Shown piece by piece: positions 1-9,359 of a stretch of DNA of 64,000 nt. Numbering within the stretch: position 1 is the first letter of the stretch; every line of letters starts with the position of its first letter. The notes under the pieces were generated by a model, which ran no database searches, was not told the DNA's origin, and saw only the letters and a program-made list of their open reading frames with translations. This DNA is from Streptomyces sp. SCSIO 30461 (lineage in GTDB: Bacteria > Actinomycetota > Actinomycetes > Streptomycetales > Streptomycetaceae), in contig NZ_CP146101.1 in the NCBI RefSeq assembly GCF_037023745.1, positions 2,410,001 to 2,474,000 on the forward strand, in the 5' to 3' direction. The translations under genes were made by a program, and so were the position numbers.

Positions 1-44
1 AACTGATCGCCTCCCAGGTCCAGAGCCGACTGGGCTGAGCGTCG

Positions 45-950
45 GTGAAGCCCGTCCGCGCCCTTGCCGCCGCCCTCGCGGAACGGCCGCTCGTGCTCGA
101 CGGAGGCCTGTCCAACCAGCTGGAGGCGCAGGGCTGCGACCTGTCCGACGAACTCTGGTCGGCGCGGCTGCTCGCAGACGGCCCCGAGCAGATCGAGGCC
201 GCGCACACGGCGTATGCGCGGGCGGGCGCGGACGTGCTGATCACCTCCAGCTATCAGGCGACCGCCGGGGGCTTCGACCGCCGTGGCCTGAGCCGTTCCA
301 GAGCAGCCGCACTGCCGGCCCTCAGCGTGGAACTGGCCCGCGCCGCAGCGGCCGGTGTGCCGCGCGAGGTGTGGGTGGCGGCATCGGTGGGTCCGTACGG
401 CGCCGCGCTCGCGGACGGTAGCGAGTACCGGGGCCGCTATGGGCTCACCGTGCGGGAGCTGGCGGACTTCCACCGCCCCCGTATCCAGGCCCTGGCCGCA
501 GCCCGGCCCGACGCCCTCGCCCTGGAAACCGTGCCCGACACGGACGAGGCCGAGGCCCTGCTCGCCGCAGCCGGTGACACCGGGCTTCCCCTGTGGCTCT
601 CGTACACCGTGGCGGGCGAGCGCACCCGGGCCGGCCAGGACCTCGCCGCCGCCTTCGCCCTGGCCGCCGGGAACGACCAAGTGATCGCCGTCGGCGTCAA
701 CTGCTGCGATCCCGCCGACGCGGAACGCGCTGTGGAGCTGGCCGCCCGCGAGACGGACAAGCCGGTCGTCGTCTACCCCAACAGCGGCGAGCGCTGGGAC
801 GCCGCGGCGGGCCGCTGGTACGGCCGCGCCACCTTCGACCCGGCCAAGGCCCGCGGCTGGCAGTCGGCAGGTGCCCGGCTCATCGGCGGCTGCTGCCGCG
901 TGGGCCCGGAGCTTGTCGCCGTGCTGGCGGGCGTCGTCGGAGGCCGGTAG
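45..950 (+). CDS. mmuM: Homocysteine S-methyltransferase
   Basis: Cytosolic enzyme expected to move a methyl group from S-methylmethionine (or S-adenosylmethionine) to homocysteine, giving methionine. The 301-residue length fits the zinc-dependent single-domain family. The N-terminus LVLDGGLSNQLE is the typical first strand of the barrel. The zinc-binding cysteines appear as GVNCC (about 217-221) and GGCC (about 281-284), in the usual spacing near the C-terminus. Start is GTG; the window begins only 44 bp upstream, so an earlier start cannot be excluded. It lies about 110 bp before the RNA-repair operon and is probably transcribed separately or read into it. The family call is firm; the methyl donor is inferred. 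Confidence 0.9.
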   Translation: MKPVRALAAALAERPLVLDGGLSNQLEAQGCDLSDELWSARLLADGPEQIEAAHTAYARAGADVLITSSYQATAGGFDRRGLSRSRAAALPALSVELARAAAAGVPREVWVAASVGPYGAALADGSEYRGRYGLTVRELADFHRPRIQALAAARPDALALETVPDTDEAEALLAAAGDTGLPLWLSYTVAGERTRAGQDLAAAFALAAGNDQVIAVGVNCCDPADAERAVELAARETDKPVVVYPNSGERWDAAAGRWYGRATFDPAKARGWQSAGARLIGGCCRVGPELVAVLAGVVGGR

Positions 951-1062
951 GGCCCTGCGCCTGACCGTCAGCTGCGACGGCCGCGACCGCATGATCGCTC
1001 CTCGCGGCTGTACCGTGGAAAACGCCTGGTGGGCCGGCTCCGAACCGACAATACTCGGACAC

Positions 1063-2532
1063 GTGTTCCTGACGATCTCCACCACCGGCACCCCGGAGCG
1101 TCCTGCCACCGACCTGGGCTTTCTGCTGCACAAGCACCCGGACAAGGCGCAGACGTTCTCGACCTCCCACGGCACCGCGCACGTCCTCTACCCCGAGGCC
1201 ACCGCCGAGCGCTGCACGGCGGCGCTGCTGCTGGAGGTGGATCCCGTGGCGCTGGTGCGGCGCGGCAGGGGGAAGGGGCGCGGGGGCGCGCCGGATTCCG
1301 CGCTGGCGCAGTATGTCAACGATCGGCCGTACGCCGCGTCCTCGCTGCTGTCCGTCGCCATGAGTACCGTCTTCAAGAGCGCCCTGCGCGGGGTGTGCTC
1401 GGCGTTGCCGGAGCGGGCCGCGACTCCACTGCCGCTCCGGATCGAGGTGCCGGCGCTGCCCGCGCGCGGCGGGACGGAGCTGGTGCGCAAGTTGTTCGGG
1501 CCGCTCGGCTGGAGCACGGTCGACGCCGCCCCCGTACCGCTGGACGAGAGATTCCCCGAGTGGGGCGACTCGCGTTACGTGCGCCTGGTGCTGGAGGGCG
1601 AGTTGCGGCTCGCCGACGCACTACGGCAGTTGTACGTCCTCCTTCCGGTGCTCGATGACGCCAAGCACTACTGGGTCGCCCCCGACGAGGTCGACAAGTT
1701 GCTGCGGGCCGGTGACGGCTGGCTTGCCGAGCACCCCGAGCAGAAGCTGATCACCAGCCGCTATCTGTCGCGGCGCTGGGGTCTGACCCGTCAGGCCATG
1801 GAGCGCCTCGAACTGGTGCGGCTGGCCGAGAGCGACGACCTCGAGGTCGAGGACGTCGACAACGCCGTGGACGAGACCACCGACACCGACGAGCGTCCCG
1901 TCCCGCTGGCCGAGCAGCGGCGTACGGCGATCCTGGGGGCGCTGCACGAGGCGGGCGCCGCCACCGTGCTCGACCTGGGCTGCGGACAGGGCCAGCTGGT
2001 GCAGGCGTTGCTGAAGGACAGCAGGTTCACCCGGGTCGTGGGTGTGGACGTGTCCGTGCGAGCCCTCACCATCGCCGCGCGCAGGCTCAGGCTGGACCGG
2101 ATGGGAGAGCGCCAGTCGGACCGGATCAGCCTGGTCCAGGGCTCACTCACGTACACGGACAAGCGGCTCGCGGGCCATGACGCCGCCGTGCTCAGTGAGG
2201 TCATCGAGCACCTGGACCTGCCGCGGCTGCCCGCACTCGAGTACGCGGTCTTCGGTTCGGCCCGCCCCCGTACGGTGATCGTGACGACGCCGAATGTCGA
2301 GTACAACGTGCGCTGGGAGAGCCTGCCCGCCGGGCATGTCCGCCACAGCGACCACCGCTTCGAGTGGACCCGCGAGGAGTTCCGGCAATGGGCGGCCCGG
2401 GTCGCCCACCGGCACGGCTACGAGGTGAGCCACCTCGGTGTCGGTGACGACGATCCCGAGGTGGGCGCACCGACCCAGATGGCGGTGTTCACCATGACCA
2501 CGCAGACGGAGAAGAAGGAGGTGGCGGCATGA
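1063..2532 (+). CDS. hen1: 3'-terminal RNA ribose 2'-O-methyltransferase Hen1
   Basis: Bacterial Hen1 methylates the 2'-OH of the 3'-terminal nucleotide at a broken RNA end, so that the site cannot be cut again once Pnkp reseals it. The 489-residue protein has the bacterial N-terminal domain (about 1-240) and a C-terminal SAM methyltransferase. Motif I is VLDLGCGQGQL near residue 303, and the metal-binding EVIEH is near 379 with the downstream RHSDHRFEW near 427, which supplies the further histidine. The reading frame is open further upstream, but homology begins at the GTG-initiated VFLTIST, so 1063 was chosen. The stop overlaps the pnkp start in ATGA, showing translational coupling. Confidence 0.93.
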   Translation: MFLTISTTGTPERPATDLGFLLHKHPDKAQTFSTSHGTAHVLYPEATAERCTAALLLEVDPVALVRRGRGKGRGGAPDSALAQYVNDRPYAASSLLSVAMSTVFKSALRGVCSALPERAATPLPLRIEVPALPARGGTELVRKLFGPLGWSTVDAAPVPLDERFPEWGDSRYVRLVLEGELRLADALRQLYVLLPVLDDAKHYWVAPDEVDKLLRAGDGWLAEHPEQKLITSRYLSRRWGLTRQAMERLELVRLAESDDLEVEDVDNAVDETTDTDERPVPLAEQRRTAILGALHEAGAATVLDLGCGQGQLVQALLKDSRFTRVVGVDVSVRALTIAARRLRLDRMGERQSDRISLVQGSLTYTDKRLAGHDAAVLSEVIEHLDLPRLPALEYAVFGSARPRTVIVTTPNVEYNVRWESLPAGHVRHSDHRFEWTREEFRQWAARVAHRHGYEVSHLGVGDDDPEVGAPTQMAVFTMTTQTEKKEVAA

Positions 2533-5144
2533 ACATCCGTGACACCGGAAGTACCACCGGCGCGGACGACGGCAACAACAGCAGTGCGGACACGGGCAGC
2601 ACCTCCCGCGCCCTGTCCGTACCCGACCTCTCGCTCGTGGTCCTCGTCGGCGCGACCGGCTCCGGCAAGTCCACCTTCGCCCAGCGGCACTTCAAGCCCA
2701 CCGAGGTCATCTCCTCGGACTTCTGCCGGGGCCTGGTCGCGGACGACGAGAACGACCAGAGCGCCAGCGGCGACGCCTTCGACGTGCTGCACTACATTGC
2801 GGGCAAGCGCCTCGCCGCCGGTCGGCTCACCGTCGTGGACGCCACCAGCGTCCAGCGGGAGAGCCGCCGCCAGCTCATCGCGCTGGCCCGGGCGCACGAC
2901 GTGCTCCCCGTGGCCATCGTGCTGGACCTGCCGGAGGACGTGTGCGCCGAGCGAAACGCGGCGCGCCCCGAACGGGCCGGCATGCCACGCCATGTCGTCG
3001 CACGCCACCGCCGTGAACTGCACCGCTCCCTGCGCGGCCTGGAGCGCGAGGGCTTCCGCAAGGTGCACGTCCTGCGCAGCGTGGCCGAGGTCGAGTCGGC
3101 GCGGGTCGTACCGGAGAAGCGCTACAACGACCTGCGGCACCTGACCGGACCGTTCGACATCATCGGCGACATCCACGGCTGCCGCTCCGAGCTGGACGCC
3201 CTGCTCGCCAAGCTCGGCTACCAGGACGGGGAGCACCCCGACGGCCGCACGGCCGTGTTCGTCGGCGACCTGGTGGACCGGGGACCCGACAGCCCCGGTG
3301 TGCTGCGTCGGGTGATGGGCATGGTGGCGTCGGGCAACGCCCTGTGCGTGCCCGGCAACCACGAGAACAAACTGGGCCGCTGGCTGAACGGCCGCCAGGT
3401 CCGGCGCACTCATGGACTGGCCGAGACCATCGAGCAGTTCGAGCGCGAGGACGCGGTGGACCCGCAGTTCCGTGAGCAGGCGCGCGAGTTCATCGAGGGA
3501 CTCGTCAGCCACTACGTCCTGGACGAGGGCCGGCTCGTGGTCTGCCACGCCGGTCTGCCCGAGAAGTACCACGGCCGCACCTCAGGCCGGGTGCGCTCGC
3601 ACGCGCTCTACGGGGACACCACCGGTGAGACCGACGAGTTCGGCCTGCCCGTGCGCTACCCGTGGGCCGAGGACTACCGGGGCCGGGCGGCCGTGGTCTA
3701 TGGCCACACTCCCGTGCCCACGGCGTCCTGGCTCAACAACACCATCTGCCTGGACACCGGCGTCGTCTTCGGCGGCAAGCTGACCGCCCTGCGCTGGCCC
3801 GAGCGTGAACTCGTGGACGTGGCCGCTGAGCAGGTCTGGTACGAGCCGACCAGGCCGCTCGCCGGCGAGGCACCCGGCGGACACCAGGGCCGCCCGCTGG
3901 ACCTGGCCGATGTGCACGGCCGCCGAGTCGTGGAGACCCGCCAGATGGGCCGGGTCGCTGTGCGCGAGGAGAACGCCGCGGCCGCGCTGGAGGTGATGAG
4001 CAGGTTCGCGGTCGACCCGCGGCTGCTCGCCTATCTGCCGCCGACCATGGCACCGACCGCCACCTCCCAGGAGGCGGGCTACCTGGAGCACCCGGCAGAG
4101 GCGTTCACCCAGTACCGGGCCGACGGCGTCGGGCGGGTGGTGTGCGAGGAGAAGCACATGGGTTCGCGCGCGGTCGCGCTGGTCTGCCGTGACGCGGACG
4201 CGGCCCGTGCCCGCTTCGGTGTGGAAGGCGCGACCGGCGCACTGCACACCCGCACCGGCCGCCCCTTCTTCGACGACCCCCGGGTCACCGAGGAGGTGCT
4301 GGCGCGCCTGCGTGCCGCGATCGGCGACGCCGGTCTGTGGGACGAGCTGGAGACCGACTGGCTGCTGCTGGACGGTGAGTTGATGCCCTGGTCCCTCAAG
4401 GCGTCCGGTCTGCTGCGCAAGCAGTACGCGGCCGTCGGCGCCGCCTCGGGCGCGGTGTTCCCCGGGGCCACCGCGGCCCTGGAAGCCGCCGAGGCACGCG
4501 GAGTGGACCTCGGCGGGCTCCTCGAGCGGCAGCGTGAACGTGCCGAGGCGGCCGAGGCGTTCACGGATGCCTATCGCCGCTACTGCTGGACCACGGATGG
4601 CCTGGAGGGCGTGCGCTTCGCTCCTTTCCAGATACTCGCCGCCCACGGCCGCTCACTGGCCGTGGTCCCGCACGACGCACAACTGGCCTGGCTGGACCGC
4701 CTGGCGGCGGCCGACGCCGCCACCGGCTCCGGGCTGCTCCTGACCACCCGGCGCATCGTCGTCGACACCGCTGACGAACAGTCCGTACGCGCCGGTACCG
4801 ACTGGTGGCTCGAGCTGACCGCGGCCGGTGGCGAGGGCATGGTCGTCAAACCCCTCGATGCGCTGGTGCGTGACGACAAGGGGCGACTGGTCCAGCCGGG
4901 GATCAAGGTCCGCGGACGGGAGTATCTGCGGATCATCTACGGCCCCGAGTACACGCGCGAGGACCAGCTGACCCGGCTGCGCGGCAGGACACTCGGCCAC
5001 AAGCGGTCGCTGGCGCTGCGCGAGTACGCACTGGGACTGGAGGCGCTGGACCGGCTGGCCGATGGGGAGCCGCTGTGGCGGGTCCACGAGGCCGTGTTCG
5101 CGGTGCTGGCGCTTGAGTCGGAGCCGGTGGACCCCCGGCTGTGA
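2529..5144 (+). CDS. pnkp: Polynucleotide kinase-phosphatase-ligase Pnkp
   Basis: Trifunctional RNA-repair enzyme of 871 residues that heals and seals tRNAs cut by ribotoxins. Three modules are visible in order. The 5'-OH kinase has the P-loop GATGSGKST at 41-49. The binuclear metallophosphatase has GDIHGC near 212, GDLVDRGPDS near 245 and GNHE near 276. The C-terminal adenylyltransferase has EEKHMGSRAV near 541-550 (lysine as AMP acceptor) and VVKPLD near 770. The ligase module in this family needs Hen1 for activity, and hen1 sits directly upstream with a 4-bp overlap. A strong hairpin follows the stop, which closes the operon. Residues 1-30 are Ser/Thr/Asp-rich and probably disordered. Confidence 0.95.
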   Translation: MNIRDTGSTTGADDGNNSSADTGSTSRALSVPDLSLVVLVGATGSGKSTFAQRHFKPTEVISSDFCRGLVADDENDQSASGDAFDVLHYIAGKRLAAGRLTVVDATSVQRESRRQLIALARAHDVLPVAIVLDLPEDVCAERNAARPERAGMPRHVVARHRRELHRSLRGLEREGFRKVHVLRSVAEVESARVVPEKRYNDLRHLTGPFDIIGDIHGCRSELDALLAKLGYQDGEHPDGRTAVFVGDLVDRGPDSPGVLRRVMGMVASGNALCVPGNHENKLGRWLNGRQVRRTHGLAETIEQFEREDAVDPQFREQAREFIEGLVSHYVLDEGRLVVCHAGLPEKYHGRTSGRVRSHALYGDTTGETDEFGLPVRYPWAEDYRGRAAVVYGHTPVPTASWLNNTICLDTGVVFGGKLTALRWPERELVDVAAEQVWYEPTRPLAGEAPGGHQGRPLDLADVHGRRVVETRQMGRVAVREENAAAALEVMSRFAVDPRLLAYLPPTMAPTATSQEAGYLEHPAEAFTQYRADGVGRVVCEEKHMGSRAVALVCRDADAARARFGVEGATGALHTRTGRPFFDDPRVTEEVLARLRAAIGDAGLWDELETDWLLLDGELMPWSLKASGLLRKQYAAVGAASGAVFPGATAALEAAEARGVDLGGLLERQRERAEAAEAFTDAYRRYCWTTDGLEGVRFAPFQILAAHGRSLAVVPHDAQLAWLDRLAAADAATGSGLLLTTRRIVVDTADEQSVRAGTDWWLELTAAGGEGMVVKPLDALVRDDKGRLVQPGIKVRGREYLRIIYGPEYTREDQLTRLRGRTLGHKRSLALREYALGLEALDRLADGEPLWRVHEAVFAVLALESEPVDPRL

Positions 5145-5151
5145 GCCGCGC

Positions 5152-5192
5152 ACGGGTCCGGGGGCGGGAAACCTTTCCGCCCCCGGACCCGT
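5152..5192 (+). terminator. Hairpin terminator after pnkp
   Basis: A 16-bp perfect inverted repeat (5152-5167 against 5177-5192) with a 9-nt loop begins 7 bp after the pnkp stop. There is no T-run, which is normal for Streptomyces. It should end the hen1-pnkp transcript and insulate arcA. Confidence 0.75.
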
Positions 5193-5274
5193 CGACTCGT
5201 ACTGATCGACAAGAATTCCGCGAGTTCACGTGCCCTGGGGGCGCAAACCAAAGCCGTCTGGGAACGTTTCCTCC

Positions 5275-6516
5275 ATGGGATTCCACGTCGACTCCGAGAC
5301 CGGGCGGCTGCGCCGGGTCATACTCCACCGCCCCGATCTGGAACTGAAGCGTCTCACTCCCTCCAACAAGGACGCGCTGCTCTTCGACGACCTCCTGTGG
5401 GTCCGCCGCGCGCGCCAGGAGCACGACGGCTTCGCGGATGTGCTCAGGGACCGCGGTGTCGAGGTCCATCTCTTCGGCGACCTGCTGTGTGAGTCGCTTG
5501 AACTGCCGGCTGCCCGGAAACTGGTGCTCGACCGTGTCTTCGACGAGAAGGAGTACGGTCCGCTGGCCACGGATCATCTCCGTGACGCGTTCGACGCGAT
5601 GGACACGGCCGCCCTGACCGAGGCGTTGATCGGCGGAATGACCAAGCGGGAGTTCCTCGCCGGGCACCGCGAGCCTTCCTCCGTCCGCTTCCATGTGATG
5701 GACCTCGACGACTTCCTGCTCGGCCCGCTGCCCAACCACATCTTCACCCGCGACACCTCTGCCTGGATCTACGACGGTGTGTCCATCAACGCGATGCGTT
5801 GGCCCGCCCGCAGACGGGAGACGGTCCACTTCGAAGCGATCTACAAACACCACCCGCTGTTCACCGGTCCGCAGGCGGGCCCCTTCCACCACTGGTCGGA
5901 AGGCCAGGACGACTACCCCTCCACCATCGAGGGCGGGGACGTCCTGGTCATCGGCAACGGTGCGGTGCTGATCGGCATGAGTGAGCGGACCACCCCGCAG
6001 GCGGTGGAGATGCTGGCGCGCGGGCTGTTCGCCGCGGGTTCGGCGCGCACCATCGTGGCGCTCGACATGCCCAAGGCCCGGGCGTTCATGCACCTCGACA
6101 CGGTGATGACGATGGTCGACCGCGACACCTTCACCCAGTACGCCGGGCTCGGCATGCTGCGCTCGTACACCATCGAACCCGCGGAGGGTGAACACGGGGT
6201 GGGGCTGCGGGTCAGCGACCATCCGCCGGAGCAGATGCACAGTGCGATTGCGGCGGCCCTGGGGTTGAAGGACATCCGGGTGCTGACCGCGAAGCAGGAT
6301 GTGCACGCAGCGGAGCGTGAGCAGTGGGACGACGGCTGCAATGTGCTCGCAGTCGAGCCGGGCGTCGTGGTGGCGTACGACCGCAACGTGACGACGAACA
6401 CCCATCTGCGCAAGCAGGGTATCGAGGTGATCGAGATTCCCGGTTCGGAGCTGGGCAGGGGGCGCGGGGGCCCGCGCTGCATGAGCTGTCCCATCGAGCG
6501 GGACGCAGCGGACTGA
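5275..6516 (+). CDS. arcA: Arginine deiminase
   Basis: Hydrolyses L-arginine to L-citrulline and ammonia. The 413-residue length matches the family (about 400-410). Guanidine-modifying superfamily motifs are present: FTRD (about 161-164), [15 protein letters not shown] carrying the catalytic His, and GGPRCMSCP at the C-terminus with the nucleophilic Cys. The frame is open from GTG 5230, but the conserved N-terminus [14 protein letters not shown] begins at ATG 5275; neither start has a strong ribosome site. The next gene is ornithine carbamoyltransferase, the usual second enzyme of the deiminase pathway. No carbamate kinase gene follows, so ATP production by the full pathway is not supported from this window. 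Confidence 0.92.
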   Translation: MGFHVDSETGRLRRVILHRPDLELKRLTPSNKDALLFDDLLWVRRARQEHDGFADVLRDRGVEVHLFGDLLCESLELPAARKLVLDRVFDEKEYGPLATDHLRDAFDAMDTAALTEALIGGMTKREFLAGHREPSSVRFHVMDLDDFLLGPLPNHIFTRDTSAWIYDGVSINAMRWPARRRETVHFEAIYKHHPLFTGPQAGPFHHWSEGQDDYPSTIEGGDVLVIGNGAVLIGMSERTTPQAVEMLARGLFAAGSARTIVALDMPKARAFMHLDTVMTMVDRDTFTQYAGLGMLRSYTIEPAEGEHGVGLRVSDHPPEQMHSAIAAALGLKDIRVLTAKQDVHAAEREQWDDGCNVLAVEPGVVVAYDRNVTTNTHLRKQGIEVIEIPGSELGRGRGGPRCMSCPIERDAAD

Positions 6517-6544
6517 GCCGACCACCCGGGGCCCGCATAGTGAT

Positions 6545-6590
6545 GCGAGGTATCGTATAGACTTCCAATGTAATACCGTCCCTCGTATGC
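6545..6590. promoter_or_regulatory. Dyad-rich leader upstream of argF
   Basis: The 94-bp gap between arcA and argF is AT-richer than its surroundings and has nested dyads. One is ATGCGAGG (6543-6550) facing CCTCGTAT (6581-6588) with one mismatch; the other is GGTAT (6549-6553) facing ATACC (6573-6577). It may be an operator or promoter giving argF its own expression. No known ARG box was confidently matched. Confidence 0.3.
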
Positions 6591-6610
6591 GCGACCCAGG
6601 AGCAGGCACC

Positions 6611-7624
6611 ATGGCGACACACCTTGCAGGCCGCCACTTCCTCAAGGAGCTCGATTTCACCCCGGATGAGTTCCGCGGTCTCGTCGAGCTTGCCGCCGAG
6701 CTCAAGGCCGCCAAGCGGGCCGGTGTCGAGGTGCAGCGACTGCGCGGCAGGAACATCGCCCTGATCTTCGAGAAGACCTCGACCCGCACCCGCTGCGCCT
6801 TCGAGGTGGCCGCGGCGGACCAGGGTGCGTCCGCGACGTATCTCGACTCGTCCGGCTCCCAGCTGGGCCACAAGGAGTCGATCAAGGACACGGCCCGGGT
6901 GCTCGGTCGGATGTTCGACGGGATCGAGTATCGCGGGGACGGCCAGGCGGCCGTCGAGGAGCTCGCGGAGTACGCGGGGGTGCCGGTCTACAACGGCCTG
7001 ACCGACGACTGGCACCCCACGCAGATGCTGGCCGACGTCCTGACCATGACCGAGCACTGCTCCAAGGGCGGCGGGGAGCCCATCGCCTTCGCCTATCTGG
7101 GCGATGCCCGCTTCAACATGGGCAACTCCTATCTGGTGACCGGCGCACTGCTCGGCATGGACGTCCGCATCGTCGCACCCCGGTCCTACTGGCCCGCCGA
7201 CGAGGTCGTCACCCGGGCCCGCTCCCTCGCCGCCGCGAGCGGCGCGAAGGTCACTCTCACCGAGGACATCCCGGAGGGCGTCGCCGGAGTCGACTTCGTC
7301 GCCACCGACGTATGGGTCTCCATGGGGGAGCCGAAGGAGGTCTGGGATGAGCGCATCGCCGCCCTCGCCCCGTATGCGGTGACCATGGACGTGCTGCGCG
7401 CCACCGGCAATCCCGAGGTGAAGTTCCTGCACTGCCTGCCGGCCTTCCACGACCTGGGCACACAGGTCGCCCGCGAGATGTACGAGCGGCACGGTCTGGC
7501 CGAACTGGAGGTCACGGACGAGGTGTTCGAGTCGTCCCACTCGGTGGTGTTCGATCAAGCGGAGAACCGTATGCACACCATCAAGGCGGTGCTGGTGGCC
7601 ACGCTCGCCGCGCCCGGCGAATGA
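6611..7624 (+). CDS. argF: Ornithine carbamoyltransferase
   Basis: Forms citrulline from ornithine and carbamoyl phosphate, or runs in reverse when paired with arginine deiminase. The 337-residue protein has the carbamoyl-phosphate signature STRTR in [12 protein letters not shown] (about 56-67), the HPTQMLAD region, and the ornithine-loop motif HCLPAFHD near 276. ATG 6611 was chosen over the in-frame 6587 because AGGAGCA lies at the right distance and [16 protein letters not shown] is the expected N-terminus. Pairing with arcA suggests a catabolic (ArcB-like) role, but sequence alone does not separate the anabolic from the catabolic form, so the symbol is provisional. Confidence 0.9.
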   Translation: MATHLAGRHFLKELDFTPDEFRGLVELAAELKAAKRAGVEVQRLRGRNIALIFEKTSTRTRCAFEVAAADQGASATYLDSSGSQLGHKESIKDTARVLGRMFDGIEYRGDGQAAVEELAEYAGVPVYNGLTDDWHPTQMLADVLTMTEHCSKGGGEPIAFAYLGDARFNMGNSYLVTGALLGMDVRIVAPRSYWPADEVVTRARSLAAASGAKVTLTEDIPEGVAGVDFVATDVWVSMGEPKEVWDERIAALAPYAVTMDVLRATGNPEVKFLHCLPAFHDLGTQVAREMYERHGLAELEVTDEVFESSHSVVFDQAENRMHTIKAVLVATLAAPGE

Positions 7625-7787
7625 CCCGCGGCAATCCCGGCGTCTGATGCTCGCGCCGCCTCTGGCGCCTTCGCCGGGCTGTTTCCCGGCCCCGATGACG
7701 GCGGTGCGGAAGTAGTGGCCGCGCTGTCGCCGGGCCCCGTGGAAGGCTGCACGCCCGGCAGGGCTCGGTGGCCGGCTCGCGGTGCGG

Positions 7788-8429
7788 CTACGACCCGGTC
7801 GGCGGAGTGCGCGGCGACGGGACCGACGGTACGACCGGGGTCGCCGCGGGAGCGGTCGGGAGGGTGAACCAGACCGCCTTGCCCTGGGCGGTGCGGCGGT
7901 GGCCGCAGGCGGCGCTGAGGGTGCGGATGAGGAACAGGCCGCGGCCGTGCTCCTGCCAGGGGTCGGGCTCGCGCTCCGGGGCGGACAGGCCGCCGGGAGG
8001 TACGGGGTCGGGGTCGTGGACCTCGACCTGGCAGCCGGTGGAGCGGAGCTCCACGACCAGCTCGATGGGCTCGTCGCCGGAGGTGTGCTCCACCGCGTTG
8101 GCGACCAGCTCGGCGGTGAGGAGCTCGGCGGTGTCGCGGTCGGCCGGTGTGTCGGAGTCGCCGAGGAGAGAGCGGATCAGCGCACGCGCCAGCGGCACGG
8201 CGGCCGTCGAGTGCGGGAGGGCGAGCCGTCGGCAGACGGCGGCCGTGGTCTCCGCGGTGGCGGGGGCGTGACGCAAGGCAGGGGTCCGTTCGCAGTGCTC
8301 CGTACTGCTGATGCAGCAGTCAACATACGGAGGCCATACAAGAGCCTGTGACCCGTATGGGCGTTTTGCCCATGTCTCGTGCCTGAGCTGATACGGGACC
8401 TTTGCCGAGTTGCGACCATGTGACGGCAT
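7788..8429 (-). CDS. RsbW-like ATP-binding regulatory protein
   Basis: Small GHKL-type ATPase of the anti-sigma-factor/serine-kinase class that is expanded in Streptomyces. The C-terminal two thirds carry the family boxes: ELVANAVEHT (N-box, with the magnesium-binding Asn), VEVHDPDP (G1-like) and EHGRGLFLIRTLS (G2 box). A Pro-rich tail ends the protein. The first 50 or so residues are poorly conserved in type, and the true start may be an internal codon nearer 8310. It faces away from the catabolic genes on its right, separated by about 100 bp. The partner (an anti-anti-sigma or sigma factor) is not encoded nearby. The target is unknown. Confidence 0.75.
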   Translation of the reverse strand: MPSHGRNSAKVPYQLRHETWAKRPYGSQALVWPPYVDCCISSTEHCERTPALRHAPATAETTAAVCRRLALPHSTAAVPLARALIRSLLGDSDTPADRDTAELLTAELVANAVEHTSGDEPIELVVELRSTGCQVEVHDPDPVPPGGLSAPEREPDPWQEHGRGLFLIRTLSAACGHRRTAQGKAVWFTLPTAPAATPVVPSVPSPRTPPTGS

Positions 8430-8465
8430 GTCGGGCCCTCCCCTATCGCGCAGTCATGACGGAAG

Positions 8466-8479
8466 TCACGCATGAGTGA
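8466..8479. promoter_or_regulatory. Dyad in divergent gap before the crotonase
   Basis: TCAC-GCATGA-GTGA forms a short inverted repeat in the 100-bp divergent gap between the RsbW-like gene and the crotonase gene, about 50 bp before the crotonase start. It is a possible operator for the PaaX-type regulator or another factor. Short arms make this weak. Confidence 0.25.
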
Positions 8480-8529
8480 TAACTTCGACGGGCAGGCAAC
8501 CGCCCGGCAGCCCCGAGGGAGGCCACCCC

Positions 8530-9357
8530 ATGAGCCCCTTTGCCAGCTCAGCGCCACGCACAGAGGAATGGCACCATCTGCGGCTGACCAGGCAGGACGG
8601 GGTTGCCACCGTCACCCTCGACCGCCCGGAGAAGCTCAACGCGCTCACCTTCGGCGCCTACGCCGACCTGCGCGATCTGCTTGCCGAGCTCTCCCGGGAA
8701 CGCTCCGTACGGGCCCTGGTGCTCGGCGGGGAGGGGCGGGGCTTCTGCTCCGGGGGCGATGTGGACGACATCATCGGCGCCACCCTCGCCATGGACACCG
8801 CACAGTTGCTCGACTTCAACCGGATGACCGGCCAGGTGGTCCGGGCTCTGCGCGAGTGCCCCTTCCCGGTGATCGCCGCCCTGCACGGCGTCGCCGCGGG
8901 CGCGGGAGCGGTCCTGGCGCTGGCAGCCGACTTCCGGGTGGCCGATCCGACGGCGCGGTTCTCCTTCCTCTTCACCAAGGTCGGTCTTTCCGGCGGTGAC
9001 ATGGGCGCCGCGTATCTGCTGCCACGCGTCGTCGGCCTCGGCCACGCCACCCGGCTGCTGATGCTGGGCGAGCCCGTCAGAGCAGTCGAAGCCGAGCGCA
9101 TCGGCCTGATCAGCGACCTGACCGCGGAAGGCGAGGCGGACAAGGCCGCCGCGGCCCTCGCCCGCCGGCTCGCCGACGGACCCACCCTCGCCTACGCCCA
9201 GACGAAGGCGCTGCTGACCTCCGAGCTCGACATGCCGCTGGCCGCCGCGATCGAGCTGGACGCGGCGACACAGGCACTGCTGATGAACGGCGAGGACTAC
9301 GCGGAGTTCCACGCCGCCTTCACCGAGAAGCGCGCCCCGAATTGGCGGGGGTGCTGA
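8530..9357 (+). CDS. Enoyl-CoA hydratase/isomerase family (crotonase)
   Basis: A 275-residue crotonase-fold enzyme acting on an acyl-CoA. The oxyanion-hole segments are GRGFCSGGDVDD (about 73-84) and ALHGVAAGAGAVLALAADF (about 117-135), followed by FTKVGLSGGDMGAAYLL, where the second catalytic Glu of a classical hydratase appears as Asp. ATG 8530 follows a good ribosome site (GAGGGAGG). The next gene starts 2 bp after the stop, so the two are co-translated. In the anthranilate context this enzyme could hydrate or hydrolytically open the reduced ring-CoA intermediate. The family is certain; the exact reaction is inferred. Confidence 0.85.
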   Translation: MSPFASSAPRTEEWHHLRLTRQDGVATVTLDRPEKLNALTFGAYADLRDLLAELSRERSVRALVLGGEGRGFCSGGDVDDIIGATLAMDTAQLLDFNRMTGQVVRALRECPFPVIAALHGVAAGAGAVLALAADFRVADPTARFSFLFTKVGLSGGDMGAAYLLPRVVGLGHATRLLMLGEPVRAVEAERIGLISDLTAEGEADKAAAALARRLADGPTLAYAQTKALLTSELDMPLAAAIELDAATQALLMNGEDYAEFHAAFTEKRAPNWRGC

Positions 9358-9359
9358 GC

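Noticed and set aside
871..1062. A 64-codon N-terminal extension of Hen1
   Set aside because: It overlaps the end of the homocysteine methyltransferase gene and lacks Hen1 similarity; the family N-terminus begins at GTG 1063.
4933..6891. A 652-codon minus-strand frame opposite arcA
   Set aside because: Antisense to the clear arginine deiminase gene and crossing gene boundaries at both ends; composition is His/Arg/Gly-rich without motifs.
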